In this document: positions 19,312-29,052 of the stretch, in pieces
Layout: every line of letters starts with the position of its first letter
How positions within the stretch are numbered: the first letter of the stretch is position 1
Assembly (NCBI GenBank): GCA_029378245.1
Contig: JARKIF010000046.1
Span: 1 to 64,000 of the forward strand
Reading direction: 5' to 3'
Length of the DNA stretch: 64,000 nt
Origin: Roridomyces roridus
Lineage: Eukaryota; Basidiomycota; Agaricomycetes; Agaricales; Mycenaceae
Notes under the pieces: model-generated
Database searches by the model: none
Seen by the model: the letters and a program-made list of their open reading frames with translations, nothing else
What the model was told of the DNA's origin: nothing
Made by a program: the position numbers and the translations under genes

Positions 19312-22300
19312 ATGGGAGCCCGTGCCATGGAAGAGTATCAAGATGCTCGTGCCATAACACGATGGGAGACTTGGGAGGGTGAGTACAAAGATTCTGCCCT
19401 TTGGCTTTGCCTGATTCTTGCGATTCCTGCCCAGTTATGTCCGTGACGAACCGTCAGAATCTTCAGGCACTCCAAGAGCTGGCAGCCGACAACACCCTCA
19501 ACCCAGCCAACTTTCCTGGAGTCAACACAGTCGACAGTGTGTTGAATGGGACGGAACAGGCTCTGATCAGCCATGCTGGAGGGGAGGTGGGCGATACATT
19601 GGAGGATATCATTGAGTTGACAGAGCGCACGCGGTAAGTGGTGCTTCCCCTTCATGCCTCATTGACTTACCTTGCTCCAGAACCCGGTGTAAAGACACAC
19701 GAACGCGGAGGGATCGTACTCAAAGGCGTAATAACGCGTTTCTTGCACAAATGCCGGATATACTCCGAGCATACTCGAGTTTCCGTGCATGGGGGAAGCC
19801 TGTGGAGGAAGCGGACAACGACCCAGAACTTTTGCATGTTCTGGTCGTGGATCTTTTCAGTGAGTGGCGTTTCTTTTGGTTTTCAAAACTCCTCCTTGAT
19901 GCGTAAATCTCCAGCGGAGCACAGTGAGAACCTTGTCCTTCCCAAGGGCTGCGGAGGGTTTTCCGCGGCGCTGGTCAGACTTGGGCTAGTTCCGTCTGCA
20001 CCGTGGACACCCTCAGTTGTTTTCACAATGGCGACTTTGGACCTATACAGGGTATCGCATGCGCGATGCCCCCAATTTTCCATCTACGCGTTCACCAAGA
20101 CGCTGGCCGACTTACACGGGGTGAGTTTCTCCTCACACTGCTGTGTTCGTCATACTGGAAAACTGACTCCGACATTAGGTCCCTCCCCGATCAACGATGC
20201 ATCAACACTTCTCCATTGCGTTTGACCTCTACCTCGACCTACGCCGCCGCACAGAGACCCAGGTCCTTCGTTCCCTCGGTCGCGACAGCCCTGCCTGGCG
20301 TATGAAGAACTGCTGCCCCGCGTGTACCTACAAGCTCGAGGACGAGGACCAGCTGATATTCAGCATGCTGGTGACAATGGATGGCAATGACTCATTGAAG
20401 AGAGTGCTACGGCGTGGCCCAGATGCGGATGGTCCAGGGAATTCCAATGAGCGTTACGACGACCGAGATGCCAGCGACGGATATTATCTGCCACGCGACA
20501 AGGTCGATGAGTGGGCAAGGAAGCGTCTGGCGGATGTCTTACCAACGGATGACAATGTGCGTCTGGAACTCACCGCCGAATCTGGATACTGACATTGGAT
20601 GCAGGGTGAGGAGAATCCGTGCAAGGAGCGTTGGAAGAACATGGTCAACGACGTGACCGCCAAAATGTGGGGAATATTTGATGAGACGGGAATCTTTCTC
20701 TGTCTTTGTCGGCACGGGTTTGCGTTGGTGCTGGTGGACATGCTGCGGAGTGGAGAGCTGTGCGTTTACCTTTTACTTGACCTCTCCCTTCGTTGATGTT
20801 TTTTTCTAGCTCGAAGTACCCCCCTCGCCGTTGTTGCGCATCTCCTCAAGCACTTTGGTGTTGATCTCGGTGTTGGCTATGACATTGGGTGCCACTTTTG
20901 CACCACCCTCGACAAGAGCGAGCTGGGACCCGAGGCGCGCGAGAGTCGCCTTCGCTGCCTTGTCGGGGCGTTCCACGGGCATGCTCATAATCGGCTCTGC
21001 CAAGTGTGCTTCTTGGCATTATATGTCAAGGGCCTCGGGATCGAGGATCTGGAGGGCTGCGAGCGGAGATTCTCCCGGAGCAACGCATTGGCGGGTTGCT
21101 GTCGCCGCGCAAGCCGTTTCCATCGCCAGCAGGAGATAACCGCTTATTTCAAGCACACCGATGATTTTGATGTTTATGCCAACCTTGGTGAGTAAGCGAG
21201 CGTTTCTTTCTTCAGTCTGAGGACTGACAACCGCCTGTAGCTACTTTTTTGTGCTCCAACTATGAGCAGGCCCTCAAGATTCTGGACGACGAGGGAATTG
21301 TGCGGAGAATGATGTGGGCGGAGGATGTGGTCGATGGGGACGAGTTTGTGCAGGCGCTCGCCGACGAGAAGGCCTATCTGCAGGAGCTGTACAAGAGCTC
21401 CAAGACCACGGTGGAGACGCCCGCGACGCGCTACGTTGCAGCCCTCGACGATGACAGCGCCAATGCGTAAGTCTTTCCCTTGCAGCGGTCGTTGCCGTAT
21501 CTGATCTTTGAGCTATAGGACCAAAGTCGCTCAATGCAGAGCTGCCGTTCGTCAAGCACAGAGCGACGCTGCAGCATTCACCCCCGGCAAGAGCAAGGCC
21601 GATATTGCCCTCAGGCATGCGTTGGAGAAGAGGGAGCGCACGGCCACGGTATTGGCAGATCTCGAGCGGGAGCTAAATATTACTACTTGGTGGACCGTCG
21701 AGCATCCAAGCTATAAGGCTGCACAGAAGGAGGCGCGTTGGCTGGAGTATCAACGGGCTCTGGATCGGCTTGAGCTCCTGGTTGTGGAGCGGCTCTTTGA
21801 GTTGACGAAGATGAATCAGTCGGGGACAGGTGCGTCTGCAATATTCTCTTTCTTTGCTTCCTGCTGAACGAGGCTACAGGCTACAAGATGAGAAAGCACA
21901 TAGCCAAGTCTCTGCAAGCCCGTTCCAAGGCAGTGCGGAATGCGGTGGCCAGATACAATGCCGCCGCCGCTACAGTAGCCCCCCCCGTGATCCCGTCGAC
22001 ATCGAGAAGGTTCTCGAGTACGCCTTCCTTGCCGACTTCGACCTCCTGCGCCACAGCCATCATGGCGTTGGCCAGCAGTACTGGGCCCGCCCCGCCTATC
22101 GCTCGGTGATGAACCGTTGGTTTCGACTGGAGCGCGCACGCGAAGAGATAAACCGATTGGATATAGAAATCCGTCGTTTTGTTACTTGGATGCGGGACGA
22201 GGGCGCTTTCCTTCGTAAACGCGAGGCGGCACTGCGGAGGAGCGAGGGCAAGACAGAGGAACAGGCAGAAGCAGATCATGAGTTGGCGGTGCTTCTTGAA

Positions 22301-22486
22301 GAGTATCGTATGCGGCGGGAGAGATTCGAGCAGTCGCATATGATGCGGCTCTGGGCCTTGAAGCGGAAGTGGGGTGACCGGTGTACTGCATCATTGACGC
22401 CGGGAGTCCCACTTGTGCCTGTATCTGGGCCTGCGGCTGGTGGGGAGGGAGACCACTTCAGGCTACCTCAAACCCTACCTACTTAG
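19312..22486 (+). pseudogene. KDZ-family transposase with two frameshifts
   Basis: About ten exons joined by short introns. Family landmarks in order: LRAYSSFRAWGKPVEE; RVSHARCPQFSIYAFTKTLA; KNCCPACTYKLEDE; FSMLVTMDGNDSLKRVLRR; ERWKNMVNDVTAKMWGIFDE followed by TGIFLCLCRHGF; GYDIGCHFCTTLDKS; GAFHGHAHNRLCQ; GLGIEDLEGCERRFSRSNAL; then KYMRKH-like KMRKHIAKSLQARS and RRFVTWMRDEGAFLRK near the end. The acidic residues in IFDETG, GYDIGC and EDLEGCER are the likely catalytic set of this RNase-H-fold transposase, which cuts and inserts the element. Two C-runs break the frame: 6 C at 20819-20824 (5 fit KYPLAVV) and 8 C at 21979-21986 (9 or 6 needed to reach DIEKVLEYAFL). Stop at 22484-22486. The N-terminus is uncertain. 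Codon content is otherwise intact. Confidence 0.9.
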
Positions 22487-22653
22487 GCCTAACGTAGGCC
22501 TGAGAGGTGGGGCCTAAGTAGGTCCCCAGAGGTGGGCACATCCATGGTAGGAGAGTGGTGGGCATACCCACTTGGGCATGCCCACCATGTCACGTCACGC
22601 TCGGCGGTGGGCATGCCCACCTCCCAGCATACGCAGCTCGTTTTTGCGATTTT

Positions 22654-23035
22654 GGCACCCGTACGGGGCGGTTTTGGTGGCTGGTACTGGGTGCTGGGTA
22701 GGGATTAAAAGCCAGCTCGATTTTTGAATGTTGGCACCTGTATGGGGCGGTTTTGGTGGCTGGTACTGGGTGATGGGTAGGGGTTAAAAGCCAGGTTAAT
22801 TTTGAATGTTGGCACCCGTATGGGGCGGTTTTGGTGGCTGGTACTGGGTGATGGGTAGGGGTTAAAAGCCAGGTTAATTTTTGAATGTTGGCACCCGTAC
22901 AGGGCGGTTCTGGTGGCTGTTACTGGGTGCTGGGTAGGGGTGAAAAGCCAGGTCGATTTTTGAATGTCGGTACCCATGTGGACGGTTCTGGTGGCTGTCA
23001 CTGGGTGCTGCGGCTAAAAGCCAGCTTGATTTGGT
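22654..23035. repeat. Tandem array, about 79 bp unit, five copies
   Basis: GGCACCCGTAYGGGGCGGTT recurs at 22654, 22733, 22811, 22890 and, diverged, 22969. The units share GGTGGCTGGTACTGGGTG and AAAAGCCAG. The last copy fades by about 23035. Confidence 0.85.
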
Positions 23036-23455
23036 ATTTTGGGGGACATACAGGGTAATTTTGGCAGCTTGCTGCTGGGTTGTGCCTGGTAGCTAATAGC
23101 CAGCTCACTTTCCATATCGAGGGGCCTACAAGGGGACTTGACGGTGCTATCCAAATATCCCCGGTTTTCCCTTATTTTTCTCGGATGTACAAACCATGGC
23201 GGTGTTGTTGTTGCAGGCACATGCCTTTCCATTCTACCTTTCTGCTGAAATTTGACACGAAGAAATCAATTCACCTGGGCCAGCTCATGTCGTGAATATT
23301 GTTCAGGACCTCCCATTTGAATTTCCAGGGCAAGTAGTGGCGACCTTATGTTCATAGACCTCCTACCAGGCTAGAGAATACCTACAAAAAATACGACACA
23401 AGTACTAAACCAGCCAGTGTTGTTGCTGTTCGCACTGTCCTAATTACATACCGAC

Positions 23456-23680
23456 CGTCCTACTTGTCAGGTGGGCATACCCACCGAGGGCATGCCCACC
23501 GTCCTACTCGTCAGGTAGGCATACCCACCGAGGGCATGCCCACCATCCTACTTGTCAGGTGGGCATACCCACCGAGGGCATGCCCACCATCCTACTGTCA
23601 GGTAGGCATACCCACCGAGGGCATGCCCACCATCCTACTCGTCAGGTAGGCATACCCACCGAGGGCATGCCCACTAGCCC
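23456..23680. repeat. Tandem array, 45 bp unit with internal palindromes, five copies
   Basis: Unit begins RTCCTACTYGTCAGGTRGGC at 23456, 23501, 23546, 23591 and 23635; each carries GTGGGCATACCCAC-type and GGGCATGCCC palindromes. Single palindromes of the same sequence lie outside the array at 22551-22625 and 23686-23800. Confidence 0.85.
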
Positions 23681-23859
23681 ATCCACCAGGTGGGCATACT
23701 CACTTTCCTAGCAGCATGGTGGGTATGCCCACTCTCCCAATATCAAAGTGGGCGTGCCCATCCCGAGTATATTCACCGGTGGGCACGCCTACCTCCGTCT
23801 GTGGGTCTACTCACATTTCTGGGACTCTGAATGAAAAAAAAGAGTCAAAATAATGGTTC

Positions 23860-24130
23860 CACTGCAGGGATTCGAACACAAGACCTCGGCATTGTGTGCA
23901 TGACAGTGAGATGTTGGCCTTAACCCCTACACCAAGGTGGCAGCTGTGAATGAGAAACTGAGGCCCATTTGACTATACGCTCAATGGAAATCCAATCGAA
24001 AAAAATGAACGAAGCGAAGAGTCAAAATAGTAGGTGCACCGCAGGGGATCGAACAGAAGACCCCGCCATTGTAAGCATGATGGTAAGATATCGACCTTAA
24101 CCTCTACACCAAGGTGGCAGCTGCAAACGA
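23860..24130 (-). repeat. Two tandem tRNA-derived repeats (SINE-like)
   Basis: On the minus strand each copy (about 23945-23860 and 24122-24030) has an A-box-like TGGTGTAGRGGTTAAGG and a B-box-like GTTCGAATCCC or GTTCGATCCC. Both are followed by GCCCATTTGACTRTACGCTC outside. Anticodon stems do not pair properly, so these are tRNA-like relics. Confidence 0.6.
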
Positions 24131-24462
24131 GAAACTGAGGCCCATTTGACTGTACGCTCAATAGAAATCCAATCGGAAAAAAAATCAACGCATTTGAAGC
24201 CAGACTCAACGCTCGCTTTCCATTATAATTCCATCCCCGCTTCCGAATTCCATTGGAGCTGTCAATGAAAAGCACGCGACGCTGCCAATCAAATCGGCAT
24301 TACCGCATTCGGCGATTGCTGTGCTGTACAAACATTGCACCACAACCACCGCTACCGTCCGAATTAGGCAGTTTCCTGGCAAACTCTCAAATCAGGCCGG
24401 AGCAGCTGACGGCGTCATACTATTCCAAATGCCTACATACTGTGCATAACTAAGTAATCATA

Positions 24463-27400
24463 TCACTTTGGCATGAGCCCTCGATAAATCTGAGCCACCT
24501 TGCCTTGCGCGTCGCTCAAGAATGGCTCGACACCTTGTGGCAGCCGGACCCACTCGCCTCCGTTGTAAAACCGCACACTCGCATAATCTTCCGCCGTCTC
24601 AGTGTCTCCCTCTTCCACAGGGCGAAGACCGTTCACGGGGAATGGCCTTGAGTAATGCGCACCGTCGACCCAGCAACACAGAACCGTGTCCGTGGGCTCC
24701 GCGCGGGGAGCAAGCGCACTGGATTGATTCATCTGCATGGGAAGTATCAGGCGGGAGGTCGAGGGAACGCCCCCGTCCGCTAGGGTTCGGTGTGCCGGAG
24801 GAGCAGCGTTGCCAATAGCTGCACGCTTTGCTGGTCGTTCTTCTTCGGGAGCCGCAGCGGTTCTCTTGCGGGAAGGCTGTGCGCTACCTGCAGGACGTTC
24901 CTCCGTGTCCGCTCCTGCTGCCTGTTTCTGACGAGGCCGGCGAGGCAGCGGGCGCTGAGGACGCTCTACCTGATTCTCCTCCTCTCCGTCGTCTTCGTTT
25001 CGCGACTGCGCACGACTACCACGAGAGGTCTGTGCCCGAGACGGCTGCCCAACCTCTTCCGCGTCGGCGTCGGACTTGTTGCCAGCGTCTTCTTCATTGC
25101 TCACGTCGATGACACCAAGCTGCTTGATGAGCTTCGGGGCATCCTTGGCGTAGAGGAGGATCGACCCGTCCACAGCCGTGATGATGGGCACCTTGGCCAG
25201 CGCGGCACCCTCGAGCTCCATTTCCGCTGCGCGCGCGATTGTCAGATTAAAGCGATATCTGGGGTGTGGTCAACTTACCCTCGGTCCACGACTCAATCTC
25301 CACGGTATCCTCGTCGTTTGGCTCCTCCTCCTCCTCCTCCCCCTCCTCCCCCTCAGTCTTGCCCTTGTATTTCGCGGTCATGGCGTCCCACAGCTTGTAC
25401 CATTCCTTCTTGGTGCCGCCCGTTAGAGTCCTCAAAGTAAACGACTTCCCCGGGTGTGAAGTCTTGAGTTCGATCGGCCGGTTCTTGATGCGCAGGTGAT
25501 AGGTAACTGCAACATCGGCGAACTTCCAGGAGAACTTCAAGTTTTTCATCCATTGGGCAGGGGGCTCTTCGTCGCGTTCGCGGAAAACTAGACCTGTACC
25601 GCACGGGTGAGACCAGATCCAGATAGGGTGAATGACGACGTACAGGCACTATTCAAAAAGAGATGCGCGAAGGTGCGTCGGAATATGTCGGGCTTCTTCT
25701 CCCCGGGATGCGCGGTAAAATCGATGACCACGGGTTGGGCTTCCTTGCCCTCCGCATCCCGTCGGGCCATCTTGACCATTCTACGTCCAATCAGTCCGGT
25801 ACCATCGAGCAGTGGACGCGCACACGCACCGTAACATAGCTGCAAAGTCCAGGAGCTTGGTCTTGATGGCCGTCTCATAGCTCGCGTGGAGGGTGAAGAA
25901 ATCCGGTGTGCCACCCCATATGACTGCCTCGCCGGTGAATGAATCGATGCCGAAGCCGAAGACATCCACATCGTTCGTCTGGTATGTCAAAGTACTCTGA
26001 ATCGATATTAGCATTAGACCAAGGGAAAGACACGCGTTCCCTTACCTGCCGGATGAAGGGCTGAACGACCTTGTTCATTACAGCGCATCCGTGCCCGCTT
26101 GCCTTCCTAGTCTCCACTACCACTGCTGTCATCTTGGCGTACCACGCCAGCAACCCCGACTTGATCTCATTGTGTGTATGCTCGTCATCTTCCGGGATAT
26201 CCTCAAAAAGCGCGGTATACGCGCTGCGGCATTGCCTCTTGTATTCGGCGGCGGCCACTATAGGAAACAAAGAAAATTAATCTTTGCAAGGATCGTGGAA
26301 AGCAAATTACTCACTTTCTTTCGGTTTTGGGTGCTCTATGCGGTACTTGACTTGGAAGGCGTTCCAAGGGTTAACTGTCCTGGGCTGCGTGTTGTGGTCT
26401 CCCACCGCCTTGAAGACAGCCGATACTCGCTTGCCGGCGCCGCGCGCAATGTTCTGCATGGATTTGTGGTACGCGCGACGGGCCTGATGAGCCCTTTCGA
26501 CGTCCTCCTCCCCCAACGGCCCCGGTTTGAGGTCCCAACAGACGTCCGCGTCGACATCCTCCTCCTCCGACTGTACATCACCCCCCTCATCTTCATCTTC
26601 ATCTTCGGGCGCGTCGGCATCTGGCTCGATGGCTTTGGATTTGCCCTTGCCCTTGGCCCCCTTGGCGTTCTTGGCGTTCTCTGCTTCCATCTCCTCAAAG
26701 TCTTCTTCATCCTACTCTTCGTAGTCCACTGCTGACGGGGCGTGCTTCTTCAGGTGGGCGCGGGTCTCGGCCTCAGTCGTGCTGTAGTCTGAGGTCGATC
26801 CGCCGTCGCCGTCGTCGTCGTGGTCACCGACGGCGGCAACTGCCCCAGTGCGCTCCCGGAGCACACGAGTCGCAGGGAAAGGTCGCATTCCCAGATGCTC
26901 TCCTGGCCCTCGCGCATGCCAGTCTCTGTACGCCACTTCACGATCTACCCAAGCTTGGGGTTTAAGACCCAGAGCGGATTTGCTGGCAGGAGGAGAACGG
27001 GAGGGAGAACGGGAAGGAGAGCGGGAAGGAGAGCGGGAAGGAGAACGGGAAGGAGAACGAGGAGGACTGGCTGCCGTTGGATGCAATTCGTCTCCACCCT
27101 GCGGAGACGGTGACGAACGAGCGGGTGAAGACGCATGGATGGGCGTGGGTGGCACTGCAAGTTGGCGCCTCTCCCTCTCACGGTGGCGCCGGTAGCTCTG
27201 TTGCAGCGCTACATTCAGGTCCAGCTTCTTCGGTGCCACGAGACTGGCTAGAGCGTTGTGAACGCGCGCGGTATTTGCCTGAATCCCATGAGAACCCAAT
27301 GCGCTTTCTTTTGTCAAAGGCGGGACTGACCTGGGTATGTACATCATTGTTCTTGCCCTCGTCCTCAAAGCCGGTAGCATCATCATCTCGTTTGCGCTCC

Positions 27401-28671
27401 TCTGCGAGACGATCCAGGACGCCTTGCATCGCGCGCCTCATTTGACCAGGTACGGGCCTGATCTCGAGCTGCTCCTCAGCGGTTTCAGCGTCTTCTTCGG
27501 AGTCGTTCTGGGGTTGCTCATCGAGGTCCATGTCATCCTGGAGACCCTCGTTGCTGTAGTTAACGTCGAATGGGTCGACGTCACACTCGGGGCCTTTGGG
27601 TATGTTGATACCCTCGTCGTCGTGAAAAGGCGTAAGAGAGCGGCGCTGTAAAGAGGTGAGCATATGTAGTCAAAGGCAAGGGCACGGCGTACCGTGGCTT
27701 GTGCGTTGTCAACAGCGGGAGAATGGAGCAAGTCTGGCTCGGGGGCAGCGTCATCCTGGGGGACGTCGTCGGTAACCTCTTGCTCGGGCACCTGTGAAAG
27801 AAGTTAGTCTAGACAATCGAGGGCAAAGCATACGACGTACTGCGACTTGAGGGTTGGGCTCGACAAGAGTGTCCTGCTCTTTTTCAAGGCGGAGGATGTC
27901 TCGGTCGGGTACATCGGGCAGAGCGTAATCTTGAAGGTCTTCGGGGGCATGGGCAATGTCGTGGTCGGGCACGGGATCATCCTGGTGAGCCTCGGGAACG
28001 TGTTCCTCGACGACAGCAAGAGCCTGTGAAGCGGCCTGAATATCCGCCTCCATGCCATCTTCCATGCCATCTTCCTGCGAGATCTATGAGCCCGAAATTG
28101 GGATAAATAATGGGGAGACACGTACTGCTTCCATTTGCGCATCGTCATCGTTCAGCGTGGCAGCTTCTTGTTCTTCAGGCTCCTCGTCTATAGGGTACAG
28201 CTGCAAGAAAGACAAGAAGTGTAAGTTCTCAGCAACGCTGGAGATATCGAGACGCGCGTACCTCGTCCTCTTGCTTCTGACTTCTGAGCTGTCGGCTGTG
28301 AGTTGGTCTTTCGGCCTTGGGAGTCTGCGAGAGCGTAAGTAGCTGATCATTAAGTATAGTGACTTGTAGCGCACTTGCACCGCGGGCTGGGAGTGGCATG
28401 AGTGTCAAGGGAGATACAAATACGATGCTGCGTACCTTTGTCGCTTTCTTGCCCTTGCCATTCTTTGAAGAACTGGCGGAGGGTTTCTGGACATACAATA
28501 AGAACGATGATGGCACGCAGAAAGTCAGAGACATACTGCGGTCGGCTTCACTTTCTTGGTATTGGAAGATGCGGCTTTCTTGGTCTTTTTAGGGGGCTCG
28601 GGCTCTTCGGTGAGCGGAGCGGGTTTATTGGCGTGACGAGTGCTCCTGCGTACTAGAGGCTGAGTCGACAT
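24463..28671 (-). CDS. Large acidic multi-exon protein with HMG-box-like centre and one in-frame stop
   Basis: ATG 28671 (MSTQPLVRRSTRHANKPAPL). About twelve exons with 50-110 bp introns join in phase to TGA 24463, giving roughly 1,000 residues. Order: basic start; acidic Glu/Asp blocks; an (RSPS)n repeat near 27000-27060; a central region TVNPWNAFQVKYRIEHPKPK followed by CRSAYTALFEDIPEDD and IKSGLLAWYAKM that looks like an HMG-box; SWKFADVAVTYHLRIKNRPI; and a C-terminal block RFYNGGEWVRLPQGVEPFLS. HMG-like domains bend or bind DNA, so a nuclear role is plausible. At 26714-26712 the reading has TAG between DYEE and DEEDFEEMEAEN with no frame change, so this copy would be truncated unless edited, read through or mis-sequenced. 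Context: next to the KDZ element, on the same strand as the TET group. Confidence 0.6.
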
Positions 28672-28754
28672 GAGTGAGTTGGGGAATGGGTCTTGGTTCG
28701 AGCAGAGATGGGTGTTAGGATGGTGGCAATGTCGCTTGGCCAGGGCGCGTCAGA

Positions 28755-29006
28755 CCATCGGACAATGGTCCATCTCAGTCGCGTGATAATGCACAAGCGA
28801 GTGGCACCGAAGTCGAATTGGGAAGGAGAGCTCGCTATTGTTCGCGCGGGGAGCTTAAACACGCGGAGGCAGGGTACAAGCCATCGGACAATGGTCCATC
28901 TCAGTCGCGTGCTAATGCACAAACGAGAGGTCGAAATGGGCAGAACACCTCTCTATTGTTCGCGGGGGGCCCTTAAAAACACGGAGACATTGTACAAGCC
29001 CATCCT
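28755..29006 (-). promoter_or_regulatory. Tandemly duplicated 126 bp promoter block
   Basis: CCATCGGACAATGGTCCATC is at 28755 and again at 28881, and each copy continues with CTCAGTCGCGTG, then TCGAA..TGG, GTTCGCGSGGG and TTAAA-AACACG-like words. It lies just upstream of the large acidic gene's ATG (28671, minus), so it probably contains its promoter. CCATTGTCCGATGG is a near palindrome that could bind a dimeric factor. Confidence 0.55.
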
Positions 29007-29052
29007 TCTTCCGCCCCGTCTCATCCTCCATTAAAGCCAGGACTGCCGTCTG

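Larger units (their letters stand above)
22487..24462. other. Repeat-filled spacer between KDZ transposase and the next gene
   Basis: Consists of palindromic words GGTGGGCATGCCCACC, two tandem arrays, two tRNA-like repeats (separate entries) and a 13 bp inverted repeat ACCTACTTAGGCC/GGCCTAAGTAGGT at about 22475-22523 just after the transposase stop. No gene seen. Confidence 0.7.

Noticed and set aside
22705..23001. Minus-strand repeat protein
   Set aside because: Translation of the 79 bp tandem array; units are not multiples of three and stops follow in the next copies.
23456..23680. CRISPR array
   Set aside because: The 45 bp units are contiguous, with no variable spacers, and the genome is eukaryotic.
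23860..24130. Two tRNA genes on the minus strand
   Set aside because: A and B boxes are present, but the anticodon stem does not pair and position 33 is not U in the best alignment; called tRNA-derived repeats instead.
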